Shown: positions 1 through 7,235 of the stretch, in pieces | Position numbering within the stretch: position 1 is the stretch's first letter | How the letters are laid out: every line of letters starts with the position of its first letter | Assembly (NCBI RefSeq): GCF_001044255.1 | Contig: NZ_JYNX01000039.1 | Span: forward strand, 60,687-115,602 | Direction of reading: 5' to 3' | Length of the DNA stretch: 54,916 nucleotides | Origin: Mycolicibacterium chubuense | GTDB lineage: Bacteria > Actinomycetota > Actinomycetes > Mycobacteriales > Mycobacteriaceae | Made by a program: the position numbers and the translations under genes | Notes under the pieces: generated by a model | Databases searched by the model: none | The model's input: the letters and a program-made list of their open reading frames with translations, nothing else | What the model was told of the DNA's origin: nothing

Positions 1-759
1 GGTGTCGATGTAGGCCTCCAGCGCCCGCTTGGCCTCCGGGGTGTTCAGCTCGACCTTGCCGTCTTCCTGGGTGAGCTGCAGATGCAGGCGATAGCCTCGC
101 TGTCGGCTCTCCAGTTCGCGCAGCTCGTCGTGGAAGATCACCGACTCGGCCGAGGGCGCCGAGTGGATGTGCACGATGTCGGGCTCTTGGCCGCGGACCC
201 GCAGCGAACGCAGCATCGCCATGATCGGCGTGATGCCGCTTCCCGCCGTGATGAACAGCAGCTGTTTCGGTGGCGGATCCGGCAGCGTGAACTCCCCCTG
301 GGGGGCGGCCAGCCTGATGATCGTTCCCGGTTCGACGCCGCCGACCAGATGCGTGGACAGGAATCCTTCGGGGGTCGCCTTGACGGTGATCGAGATCTCG
401 CCCTCGGTCTGCTCGGGGACCGAGGTGAGCGAATACGACCGCCAGTGCCAGCGGCCGTCGACCCGCAGGCCGATGCCGACGTACTGGCCGGGCTGGTAGT
501 CCCGCGCGAAGCCCCAGCCCGGACGGATGATCACCGTCGCCGAGTCCTCGGTCTCCGACCGGACGTCGATGATCTCACCGCGCAGTTCCCGCGCCGACCA
601 CAGCGGGTTGAGCAGAGACAGGTAGTCGTCGGGCAGCAGGGGCGTCGTCGCGCGGGCAGCGAGCCCGCGGACCATGTTGACCCAGCCCCCGGTGGGCGCC
701 TCGACATCCCGGGCCGGCGCCTTGGTCCAGCGTGTCACCGTCTTCACCAGTCCGGCCAT
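1..759 (-). CDS. Ferredoxin/flavodoxin-NADP reductase-like oxidoreductase (partial, C-terminus off left edge)
   Basis: The visible 253 N-terminal residues form an FNR-type reductase: an FAD-binding beta-barrel with the flavin motif WRSYSLTS, followed by the start of an NAD(P)-binding domain ([18 protein letters not shown]). The N-terminal [21 protein letters not shown] resembles Mtb Rv3230c, the electron-transfer partner of the DesA3 acyl-CoA desaturase; that family carries a C-terminal 2Fe-2S ferredoxin domain, which would lie outside the window. ATG at 759 is preceded by a GGGGAG ribosome binding site. A TGTGA-N6-TCACA palindrome lies 29 bp upstream. Likely role: passing electrons from NAD(P)H to a desaturase or oxygenase. 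The family call is firm; the desaturase partner is inference because the next gene is not visible. Confidence 0.85.
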   Translation of the reverse strand, partial: MAGLVKTVTRWTKAPARDVEAPTGGWVNMVRGLAARATTPLLPDDYLSLLNPLWSARELRGEIIDVRSETEDSATVIIRPGWGFARDYQPGQYVGIGLRVDGRWHWRSYSLTSVPEQTEGEISITVKATPEGFLSTHLVGGVEPGTIIRLAAPQGEFTLPDPPPKQLLFITAGSGITPIMAMLRSLRVRGQEPDIVHIHSAPSAESVIFHDELRELESRQRGYRLHLQLTQEDGKVELNTPEAKRALEAYIDT

Positions 760-787
760 GGATCTCCCCGATCACGTCGCTGAAAGT

Positions 788-811
788 TCGCTGTGACTAC
801 GGTCACAGCGA
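788..811. promoter_or_regulatory. CRP-like palindrome upstream of the reductase gene
   Basis: A perfect inverted repeat with 10-bp arms and a 4-nt centre, containing TGTGA-N6-TCACA (792-807), the consensus of CRP/FNR-family regulators including mycobacterial CRP. It lies 29-52 bp upstream of the ATG at 759. It could instead be a terminator for the monooxygenase ending at 835, but no T-run follows the stem on that strand. Confidence 0.55.
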
Positions 812-834
812 CGAAGGACGGACGGGGAGTATCC

Positions 835-2334
835 CTACCTACCGGTAACTAAACATTTGTTCACCCAACGCGCGAGCGCCGCCTGCAGGCCGGGGTGGGA
901 ACGGTCGTCGGTCGCCCAGGCGACGTAGCCGTCCGGCCGGATCAGCATCGCCACGGGTCCACCCCGGAGGCCGGCCCGCACCACCTCGACCGCACCGGCG
1001 GCGGGCACCGTGGCTCCAACGAGCAGCGGCCGCGCGCTGTGCAGCAGCTCGGCGACACGTCGACCGTCGTCGAGCTGCATATCGGGCACCAGGTATCCCG
1101 ACAGGGGGTGGTCGTCGCCGATGTCGTAGCGAACATCGGAGCCCGCCAGCAGCCCGGCCATATGGCGGGCCACCTCGGGCAGCGCTAGCAACTCGTCGAA
1201 AAGCTCTCGCAGTGCACCGATCTCCGGCCCGGGCGAGAACAGCGCGGTCTGCGCCATCGACTGCAGCATCACGCGCCGACCGACCGGGTGCCGCTCGGTG
1301 TGGTAGGTGTCCAGCAGGCCGGGCGGGGCCCCGCCGCGCACCGTCGCGGCCAGTTTCCAACCGAGGTTCATCGCGTCCTGCAACCCCAGGTTGAGTCCCG
1401 GGCCGCCCATCGCCGAGTGCACGTGGGCGGCGTCCCCGAGCAGCAGTACGCGCCCACACCGGTAGCGCTCGGCCTGGCGCGTGTTCTGCCCTGCGATGCG
1501 CCGCAACGCGTGCGGGCCGTCGCCACGCGGCGGACCGAAGGGGACGTCGACACCCAGCACCCGGCGCGCGCTGCGGTGCAATTCCGGCAACGTCAGCGGT
1601 TCAGTGTCGTCGACGTCGTCGCCGGCGCCGAACTCGATGGTGCCGAGCATCGGGTTGCCGTGCCCGAAGTCGGCGAAGATGATGCCGCCGTGAGCCAGCC
1701 GGGTGTGCCCGAACGGCAGCCTGCCGTAGCCCGGCACCTCCAATCCGCCGCCGGTGATTCGTAATTCGTCGGGGACGGCGACGTGCGCGACCCGCGAGAC
1801 GGTGTCGGAGGTGTGCCCTGGGAACGGGATGCCCGCCAGCTTGCGGACGGTGCTGCGGCCGCCGTCGGCGCCGACGAGGTATCGCGCGTCCAGCGTGATG
1901 CCGCCCTGCGGTCCGGACAATGCCACGCGGACACCGTCGGGTCCGTCCGCCAGGTGCTCCACTGCGTGACCCCAGCGAACGTCGACGCCGAGTTCCGCGG
2001 ACCGCTCGAGCAGCAGGCGCACCAGCGTCGGCTGGGCGATCATCATCGCGTACATCGGGTTGTCGGCCAGACCGGCCAGCGGCACCTGCATGCCCGAGAA
2101 GATCCACGCATCAGTCGGTTCCGGCGCGGCGGCCGCACCACTGAAGCGGCCGTAGAGTCCGCGCATGTCGAGCTGACGCACGACCTGGCCTACCAGCCCG
2201 TTGGCCTTCGGTTCGGCACTGGGCCCCGGCAGACGGTCCAGCACGACGGGCCGGACGCCCGCCAGCGCGAGCTCGCACGCCAGCATCAGCCCGTTGGGAC
2301 CCGCTCCGGCGATCACGACCTCGACGTCAGGCAT
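835..2334 (-). CDS. FAD-dependent aromatic-ring monooxygenase (PheA/TfdB family)
   Basis: A 499-residue group A flavoprotein monooxygenase. It has the N-terminal dinucleotide motif GAGPNGLMLACELA (about residues 9-22), the DG motif (GADGGRSTVRKLAG) and the GD motif LLLGDAAHVHSAMGGPGLN followed by LGLQDAMNLGWKLA. These match the pentachlorophenol/phenol hydroxylase-like family, which use NAD(P)H, FAD and O2 to hydroxylate aromatics or polyketides. ATG at 2334 was chosen because it begins just before the Rossmann strand and overlaps the stop of the upstream TetR gene by 8 bp; in-frame sequence further upstream is a shadow of that regulator. The two are probably co-transcribed and translationally coupled, so the enzyme's substrate is likely the regulator's ligand. 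Substrate unknown. Confidence 0.88.
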   Translation of the reverse strand: MPDVEVVIAGAGPNGLMLACELALAGVRPVVLDRLPGPSAEPKANGLVGQVVRQLDMRGLYGRFSGAAAAPEPTDAWIFSGMQVPLAGLADNPMYAMMIAQPTLVRLLLERSAELGVDVRWGHAVEHLADGPDGVRVALSGPQGGITLDARYLVGADGGRSTVRKLAGIPFPGHTSDTVSRVAHVAVPDELRITGGGLEVPGYGRLPFGHTRLAHGGIIFADFGHGNPMLGTIEFGAGDDVDDTEPLTLPELHRSARRVLGVDVPFGPPRGDGPHALRRIAGQNTRQAERYRCGRVLLLGDAAHVHSAMGGPGLNLGLQDAMNLGWKLAATVRGGAPPGLLDTYHTERHPVGRRVMLQSMAQTALFSPGPEIGALRELFDELLALPEVARHMAGLLAGSDVRYDIGDDHPLSGYLVPDMQLDDGRRVAELLHSARPLLVGATVPAAGAVEVVRAGLRGGPVAMLIRPDGYVAWATDDRSHPGLQAALARWVNKCLVTGR

Positions 2335-2932
2335 CGGCGCGCTCCTCGGGCAGACCCGCGCGGACGGCGGCGAATCCGCGCCGCAGCAGGTCGACGAACG
2401 GTACCGGCGGGTCGGCGCCGACGTAGGCGTCCATCGCCGCCTCGCTGACCGCACGGATGACGCCGGCGACCAGACGCGGATACATGTCACGCGTCGGATC
2501 GGCACCCACCCGGTCCGCGATCGCGGCGACCCAGTCGTCGAGGAGTTGCGCGGACATCGCCCGCCGGGACTCCGGCGCCGCCACCACGTCCATGATCGCG
2601 GCGCGCTGGGCCGCCGTCGGCACCATGTCACCGGCACCTTCGGCCTCCAGCGGTGCGACGATCGCGGCCTCGATCGCCGACCACAGCGGCTCGGATGCCG
2701 GACGCTCGCCGAACAGGCTCAGCGCGAGACGCATTCGCTCGGTCTGCCGGTACGCGACGGCCTCGAACTTGTTGGTGAAGTAGTTGTTGAACGTTCGCAG
2801 GGAGACTCCCGCCCTGGCGGCGATGTCCTCGCGGGTGACCGCCTGTAGGCCGCGCTCGAAGGCGAGTTCGAGTGCGGCGTCGCTGAGCGCTCGGCGGGTG
2901 TCGAGCTTCTTGCGTTCGCGCAGTCCGGTCAT
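2327..2932 (-). CDS. TetR/AcrR-family transcriptional regulator
   Basis: This 201-residue protein has an N-terminal TetR helix-turn-helix (ALSDAALELAFERGLQAVT, then IAARAGVSLRTFNNYFTNK, about residues 15-57) and a C-terminal helical ligand domain. It is the first gene of a two-gene unit with the FAD monooxygenase, overlapping it by 8 bp. A 21-bp near-palindrome lies 35 bp upstream, in the gap shared with the divergent ZIP gene, and is a plausible autoregulatory operator. Ligand unknown. Confidence 0.88.
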   Translation of the reverse strand: MTGLRERKKLDTRRALSDAALELAFERGLQAVTREDIAARAGVSLRTFNNYFTNKFEAVAYRQTERMRLALSLFGERPASEPLWSAIEAAIVAPLEAEGAGDMVPTAAQRAAIMDVVAAPESRRAMSAQLLDDWVAAIADRVGADPTRDMYPRLVAGVIRAVSEAAMDAYVGADPPVPFVDLLRRGFAAVRAGLPEERADA

Positions 2933-2952
2933 GAGGCCACCGTACGCCGAAC

Positions 2953-2987
2953 TTGCCTACTGGGCAATTTTGCATAGAGAGCAAGAT
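2953..2987. promoter_or_regulatory. Putative TetR operator (two inverted repeats)
   Basis: Two adjacent dyads lie in the gap between the divergent TetR (start 2932) and ZIP (start 3036) genes. TTGCC-N5-GGCAA spans 2953-2967 and is perfect. ATTTTGC-N7-GCAAGAT spans 2967-2987 with one mismatch. The AT-rich centre suggests an overlapping promoter. Confidence 0.5.
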
Positions 2988-3035
2988 TCGTGTGCGGTCG
3001 CGTAGAAGTGCCGACAGCGGGCAACACCGGCAGTC

Positions 3036-3812
3036 GTGACCACACTCGCGCAGTCCGCGGTGCCCGGCTGGCTCGCGGCCGGCGGGTGGGGTCTGTTCGC
3101 CGGGGCGGCGCTGGTGGTGGGCGCCGTCATCGCCTGGACCGTGCGTGTGCCCGCGCGCGTGGTGGCGAGTGTCATGGCGTTCGGCGCCGGGGTGCTGATC
3201 TCAGCGCTGGCCTTCGACCTGATGGACGACGCCGAGCGAACCGGTGGATTGCTGCCCACCGCATGCGGTTTCGTCGGCGGAGCACTGGCGTACGTCCTCG
3301 CCAACGCCGTGCTCGCGCGACACGGCGCACGACACCGAAAGCGCTCCCACGACAGGCAGCCGAGCGAGGGCCAGTCCGCCGGCAGCGGCGCGGCGATCGC
3401 GATCGGGGCGCTGCTGGACGGCGTGCCCGAATCGGTGGTGCTCGGCATCTCGCTGATCGGTGGCCAGGGCGTCGGCCTGCCCGTCCTCGCGGCCGTGTTC
3501 ATCTCCAACCTGCCCGAGGGGCTGTCCAGCGCCGCAGGCATGAAGCAGGCCGGCCGCAGCGCCCGCTACGTGTTCGGCGTCTGGGTCGGGATCGCCGTCA
3601 TCAGCGGCGCCTCGGCCATGCTCGGTAACCTGCTGCTGGCCGGCGCCCCACCGTCGGTGGTCGCGGTCATCACCGCGGTCGCGGCGGGCGCCATCCTGGC
3701 GATGATCGCCGACACGATGATGCCCGAGGCGTTCGAGGAGACACACCTGTTCACCGGGCTCATCACGACGCTCGGCTTTCTGGTCGCCTTCGCGATCGAG
3801 CGGTTCAGCTAG
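3036..3812 (+). CDS. ZIP-family divalent metal transporter
   Basis: A 258-residue hydrophobic protein with about eight predicted membrane segments and the ZIP signature pairs: DGVPESVVLGISL in the central helix and FISNLPEGLSS in the next. In this family the H/N/E residues of these helices form the metal site (usually zinc, also iron or manganese); here the usual HNxPEG reads SNLPEG, a common variant in bacterial ZIPs. A short charged, His-containing cytoplasmic loop (RHGARHRKRSHDRQPSEG) sits between helices 3 and 4. GTG start at 3036. The gene diverges from the TetR unit and converges with the DUF3017 gene, their stop codons overlapping by 4 bp (CTAG, 3809-3812). Confidence 0.85.
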   Translation: MTTLAQSAVPGWLAAGGWGLFAGAALVVGAVIAWTVRVPARVVASVMAFGAGVLISALAFDLMDDAERTGGLLPTACGFVGGALAYVLANAVLARHGARHRKRSHDRQPSEGQSAGSGAAIAIGALLDGVPESVVLGISLIGGQGVGLPVLAAVFISNLPEGLSSAAGMKQAGRSARYVFGVWVGIAVISGASAMLGNLLLAGAPPSVVAVITAVAAGAILAMIADTMMPEAFEETHLFTGLITTLGFLVAFAIERFS

Positions 3813-4093
3813 CTGGTGCCCAGCGGGTCGATCGTCCACGCGATGTACAGCATCGCCGCACTGACCGACGCGGTCGTCGCGACGTCGACGATCCTGCTGC
3901 GCACCGCGAGCAGCCCCACCCGGTCCTCCGGCAACGCCAGCCGCAACGCCGAGGCGAGCCCGACGCCGATGGCCATCACCAGCGCGCCGCGGCGCCAGTA
4001 GCCGGCAGCGACCAGCACAAACGCCGCCACCAGGCACAAACCGACGGCCAGGATCGGCCACTGCCCGGCGAACACCCTGCGCGCGAACCTCAC
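3809..4093 (-). CDS. DUF3017 small membrane protein (Rv3355c-like)
   Basis: A 94-residue protein with about three hydrophobic segments ([40 protein letters not shown] and a C-terminal one). Size, topology and position directly downstream of folD match Mtb Rv3355c. The GTG start overlaps the folD stop as GTGA (4090-4093), so the pair is translationally coupled. No catalytic motif is visible and the function is unknown; the conserved link with folD suggests co-regulation only. Confidence 0.8.
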   Translation of the reverse strand: MRFARRVFAGQWPILAVGLCLVAAFVLVAAGYWRRGALVMAIGVGLASALRLALPEDRVGLLAVRSRIVDVATTASVSAAMLYIAWTIDPLGTS

Positions 4094-4947
4094 GACGCGG
4101 CGGCGGCCTCGGCGCGCTCGACGACGTTGGTGAGCAGGAACGCGCGCGTCAGCGGACCCACCCCACCGGGGTTGGGCGAGACGTGACCGGCCACCTCCCA
4201 GACATCCGGGTGCACGTCGCCGACCAGCTTGCCCGCGTCGTCACGGCTCACCCCGACGTCGACCACCGCGGCGCCGGGCCGCACCATCTCCGCGGTCACC
4301 ATGTGCGGCACGCCCGCCGCGGCGATGATGATGTCGGCCTCCCGGGTGATCTGCGGCAGGTGCCGGGTTGCGGTGTGGCACAGCGTCACCGTGGCGTTCT
4401 CCGATCGCCGGGTGAGCAGTAGACCCAACGGACGGCCGACGGTGACGCCGCGCCCGATGACCACGACGTGCGCGCCCGCGATCTCCACCTGATAGCGCCG
4501 CAGCAGATGGACGATGCCGCGCGGGGTGCACGGCAGGGGCGCCGGCTCGTTGAGCACCAGCCGGCCCAGGTTCATCGGGTGCAGCCCGTCGGCGTCCTTG
4601 CCGGGGTCGACGCGCTCGAGTGCCGCGTTCTCGTTGAGATGCTTGGGCAGCGGCAGCTGCACGATGTAGCCGGTGCACTCCGGGTTGGCGTTGAGTTCGT
4701 CGAGCGTGTCGAGCAGTTCGGCCTGGCTGATGTCGGCGGGCAGGTCGCGGCGGATCGAGTTGATGCCGACCTTCGCGCAGTCGGCGTGCTTGCCCCGCAC
4801 ATACGCCTGCGACCCCGGGTCGTCGCCGACGAGCACGGTGCCGAGCCCCGGCGTGCGCCCGGCCTCGGTCAACGCAGCGACGCGCTTGGTGAGGTCGACG
4901 AAGATCTCGTCGCGCGTGGCCTTACCGTCCAAAGTGATCGCACCCAC
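4090..4947 (-). CDS. folD: Bifunctional methylenetetrahydrofolate dehydrogenase / methenyltetrahydrofolate cyclohydrolase
   Basis: FolD interconverts 5,10-methylene-, methenyl- and 10-formyl-tetrahydrofolate in the cytoplasm, feeding purine and formyl-Met synthesis. The protein shows the family signatures: [22 protein letters not shown] with the catalytic Lys region, [11 protein letters not shown], the DKDADG-like segment ([12 protein letters not shown]), [17 protein letters not shown] for NADP binding, and C-terminal [21 protein letters not shown] at 4947 gives 285 residues and the [17 protein letters not shown]-terminus of mycobacterial FolD; a CACAAT -10-like hexamer ends 7 nt before it, consistent with a leaderless mRNA. 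ATG at 4956 is the alternative. Coupled to the DUF3017 gene downstream and divergent from the flavin oxidoreductase with only 27 bp between starts. Confidence 0.95.
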   Translation of the reverse strand: MGAITLDGKATRDEIFVDLTKRVAALTEAGRTPGLGTVLVGDDPGSQAYVRGKHADCAKVGINSIRRDLPADISQAELLDTLDELNANPECTGYIVQLPLPKHLNENAALERVDPGKDADGLHPMNLGRLVLNEPAPLPCTPRGIVHLLRRYQVEIAGAHVVVIGRGVTVGRPLGLLLTRRSENATVTLCHTATRHLPQITREADIIIAAAGVPHMVTAEMVRPGAAVVDVGVSRDDAGKLVGDVHPDVWEVAGHVSPNPGGVGPLTRAFLLTNVVERAEAAAAS

Positions 4948-4974
4948 GGCGAACATTGTGACAGGCTCACCGAC

Positions 4975-6180
4975 ATGACAGCTGTCCGCGATGTGTTCAG
5001 TCCCGCCGCGCTCGGTCCGATCACGCTGCGCAACCGCGTCATCAAGGCGGCGACGTTCGAGGCGTCGACCCCGAACGCTCTGGTCACCGACGACCTGATC
5101 ACCTACCACCGGCTGCCTGCCGCGGGCGGCGTCGGCATGACCACCGTGGCCTACCTCGCGGTGGCACCGGGCGGGCGGACCGAGGGCAATCAGATCTACT
5201 GGCGGTCCGAGGCGATGGCGGGGCTGCGCCGGCTCACCGACGCCATCCACGCCGAGGGCGCCAAGATCAGCGCGCAGATCGGCCATGCCGGGCCGGTGGC
5301 CAACGCCCGGTCGAACAGAGCGACCGCCTACGCGCCGGTGCGCTTCTTCAATCCGCTGTCGATGCGATTCGCCAAGCGGGCCACCCGCGAGGACATCCTC
5401 GACATCACCGAGGCGCACGCCCAGGCCGCGCGGATGGCCATCGAGGCCGGCTTCGACGCGGTCGAGGTGCATCTGGGCCACAACTACTTCGCCAGCTCGT
5501 TCCTGTCCCCGCTCATCAACCGGCGCGACGACGAGTTCGGCGGCTCGTTGGCCAACCGAGCCAAGGTCGCGCGCGGCACCGTGCTCGCGGTGCGCCGGGC
5601 GGTGGAGAAGGCGGACTCGCCGATCGCCGTGACGGCCAAGCTCAACATGAGCGACGGCGTGCGCGGCGGCATCTCCACCGAGGAGGCGCTGCAGACCGCT
5701 AAGTGGCTCGAAGAAGACGGCGGGCTGGACGCCATCGAGTTGACCGCGGGCAGTTCCCTGGTCAACCCGATGTACCTCTTCCGAGGCGACGCCCCCATCA
5801 AGCAGTTCGCCAACGCGTTCAAACCGCCGCTGCGCTGGGGCATCCGGATGACGGGGACGAAGTTCCTGCGCGAGTACCCCTACCGCGACGCCTACCTGCT
5901 GCGCGACGCGCGACTCTTCCGCGCCGAACTGTCGCTGCCGCTCATCCTGCTGGGCGGCATCACCAACCGCGAGACGATGGACCTGGCCATGGCCGAGGGC
6001 TTCGACTTCGTGGCGATGGGACGCGCGCTGCTCGCCGAGCCGGACCTGCTGCACCGCATCCAGGCCGACAGCAGTGTGAAGTCGCTGTGCACGCACTGCA
6101 ATCAGTGCATGGCCACCATCTACAGCCACACCCACTGCGTGGTGACGGGCTCGCCCTCGGTGGTCAGCTCGGGCGGATGA
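4975..6180 (+). CDS. Old-yellow-enzyme-family NADH:flavin oxidoreductase (Rv3359-like)
   Basis: A 401-residue FMN TIM barrel: [20 protein letters not shown] at the N-terminus, QIGHAGP in the active-site strand, [27 protein letters not shown] with the FLSP motif, and the phosphate-binding end [22 protein letters not shown]...[14 protein letters not shown]. The C-terminus holds a Cys cluster, C372-x2-C375-N-x-C378-x9-C388, like the 4Fe-4S site of 2,4-dienoyl-CoA reductases, but the protein ends there without the FAD/NAD domains of that family. Position next to folD matches Mtb Rv3359. It probably reduces an activated C=C bond; substrate unknown. The 3' end overlaps the convergent TetR gene by 17 bp. 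Confidence 0.88.
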   Translation: MTAVRDVFSPAALGPITLRNRVIKAATFEASTPNALVTDDLITYHRLPAAGGVGMTTVAYLAVAPGGRTEGNQIYWRSEAMAGLRRLTDAIHAEGAKISAQIGHAGPVANARSNRATAYAPVRFFNPLSMRFAKRATREDILDITEAHAQAARMAIEAGFDAVEVHLGHNYFASSFLSPLINRRDDEFGGSLANRAKVARGTVLAVRRAVEKADSPIAVTAKLNMSDGVRGGISTEEALQTAKWLEEDGGLDAIELTAGSSLVNPMYLFRGDAPIKQFANAFKPPLRWGIRMTGTKFLREYPYRDAYLLRDARLFRAELSLPLILLGGITNRETMDLAMAEGFDFVAMGRALLAEPDLLHRIQADSSVKSLCTHCNQCMATIYSHTHCVVTGSPSVVSSGG

Positions 6181-6727
6181 GCGCCCGGGCGCAGTCCTCG
6201 ACGATCGCGTCCGCGCTGGCCGGGATGGTCTGCCGGGCGCGTAGGTGACGGCGCACGATCGCGTACGGCACGTCGATCACGGCGGCACTGACCCGTCCCG
6301 CGTCGTCCGGGATGTCTCCGAGCGCTTTTTTCAGCCTGCGCTGCAAGCGTTTCCGGCGGCCGGTGAGCTGTTCGGGCCACTCCGCGATGCCCAGTTCGTC
6401 GGGGCCGGCCAGCAGCACCTCGGCCTCCACGGGATGCGCGCGACACCACGCCACGATGCTCAGGGCGCCGGACACGCACCGCTGCTGAGGGTCGTCCTCG
6501 GCGACGAGAGCCTCGATCAGTCCGTCCTGGAAGCGCTCCTCCGTGCGCACCCACAGCTCGCCGCACAGCGCCGCCCGCGTCGGGAACCGGTGGTACACCG
6601 AACCACTCGGCGCACCGGTGCTCCGCGCGACCGCCGACATGGTGACCGCAGCCGGGCCGTCGGCGGCCAACAGGTCCGCCGCGGCGTCGAGCAGAGCGTC
6701 GACGGTGTATCGGGCGGGCCGGGGCAT
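6164..6727 (-). CDS. TetR/AcrR-family transcriptional regulator
   Basis: This 187-residue protein has a clear N-terminal HTH ([42 protein letters not shown] in consecutive segments, about residues 7-50) and an alpha-helical C-terminal domain. It is divergent from a SnoaL-like gene, with a dyad in the 48-bp gap, a typical local repressor/target layout. The C-terminus overlaps the end of the convergent flavin oxidoreductase gene. Ligand unknown. Confidence 0.87.
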   Translation of the reverse strand: MPRPARYTVDALLDAAADLLAADGPAAVTMSAVARSTGAPSGSVYHRFPTRAALCGELWVRTEERFQDGLIEALVAEDDPQQRCVSGALSIVAWCRAHPVEAEVLLAGPDELGIAEWPEQLTGRRKRLQRRLKKALGDIPDDAGRVSAAVIDVPYAIVRRHLRARQTIPASADAIVEDCARALIRPS

Positions 6728-6742
6728 TGCTCCACCCTAAAA

Positions 6743-6758
6743 TAGAGGTTACTCTCTA
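6743..6758. promoter_or_regulatory. Putative TetR operator
   Basis: TAGAG-N6-CTCTA, a perfect dyad in the AT-rich gap between the divergent TetR (start 6727) and SnoaL (start 6776) genes. It would overlap promoters of both. The SnoaL gene's AAGGAG ribosome site follows at 6765-6770. Confidence 0.5.
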
Positions 6759-6775
6759 ATAAAGAAGGAGCCGCC

Positions 6776-7177
6776 GTGCCGACCGCAACAGACGTCGCCC
6801 AGAGCTTGTACACCGCCCTCGCCGACCATGATGTCGACGCACTATTCGCCTTGCTCACAGAGGATTTCGAGGCAAAGGTCAGTGCAGGCATGCCCCGCGG
6901 CGTAGGAGGTGATCACCATGGGCGTGTCGCGATGATCACCGGCGTGTGGGGTCGCATCGCCGCCGACTACGACATCGCCGTCGAGCCGGCGGAGTTCCTG
7001 GAGGTGCCCGACGGAGACGCGCGCCGCGTCGTCGTGCTCGGCACCTACCGCGGATGCGCTCACGACGGTGCATCGGCGGTCGACGCCGCCTTCGCCCATG
7101 TGCTCACCATCGAGAACGACCGGATAACAGCGCTGCAACAGATCACCGACACCGTCAGCTGGCACATTCGTCCCTGA
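6776..7177 (+). CDS. SnoaL-like / NTF2-fold protein
   Basis: A 133-residue single-domain protein with the SnoaL-like pattern: N-terminal helix AQSLYTALADHDVDALFALLTEDFEAKV, then a beta-rich half (ARRVVVLGTYRG, AFAHVLTIENDRITALQQITDT). The fold includes ketosteroid isomerases, dehydratases and limonene-epoxide hydrolases, as well as non-enzymatic ligand binders, so the reaction cannot be assigned. GTG at 6776 has AAGGAG five bases upstream. Likely controlled by the divergent TetR. Confidence 0.8.
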   Translation: MPTATDVAQSLYTALADHDVDALFALLTEDFEAKVSAGMPRGVGGDHHGRVAMITGVWGRIAADYDIAVEPAEFLEVPDGDARRVVVLGTYRGCAHDGASAVDAAFAHVLTIENDRITALQQITDTVSWHIRP

Positions 7178-7188
7178 CTGCCTACCGA

Positions 7189-7194
7189 TAGAGT
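7189..7194 (+). promoter_or_regulatory. -10 hexamer for the 10-codon leader / FHA-ABC gene
   Basis: TAGAGT fits the mycobacterial TANNNT -10 pattern and ends 8 nt before an ATG at 7203, so a leaderless transcript could start at or next to that ATG. Confidence 0.35.
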
Positions 7195-7202
7195 TGGCCG
7201 CG

Positions 7203-7235
7203 ATGTCTAATGTCGCCGCCGGAGCGGCTCCGTGA
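7203..7235 (+). CDS. Possible 10-codon leader peptide overlapping the FHA-ABC start
   Basis: ATG at 7203 opens a frame encoding MSNVAAGAAP and stops at TGA 7233-7235. That stop overlaps the GTG start of the transporter (7232) in a GTGA arrangement, the geometry of translational coupling. A TANNNT hexamer ends 8 nt upstream, compatible with leaderless translation. The GGAG inside it (7221-7224) is also the ribosome site of the transporter. Ten codons can arise by chance, so this is a candidate only. Confidence 0.35.
   Translation: MSNVAAGAAP

Noticed and set aside
835-2637. A longer monooxygenase reading frame extending to 2637
   Set aside because: The first 101 residues are Arg/Pro/Trp-rich shadow of the TetR gene on the same strand; the FAD motif begins after ATG 2334.
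4090-6135. FolD frame continuing to 6135
   Set aside because: This is antisense to the flavin oxidoreductase and lacks any FolD similarity upstream of 4947/4956.
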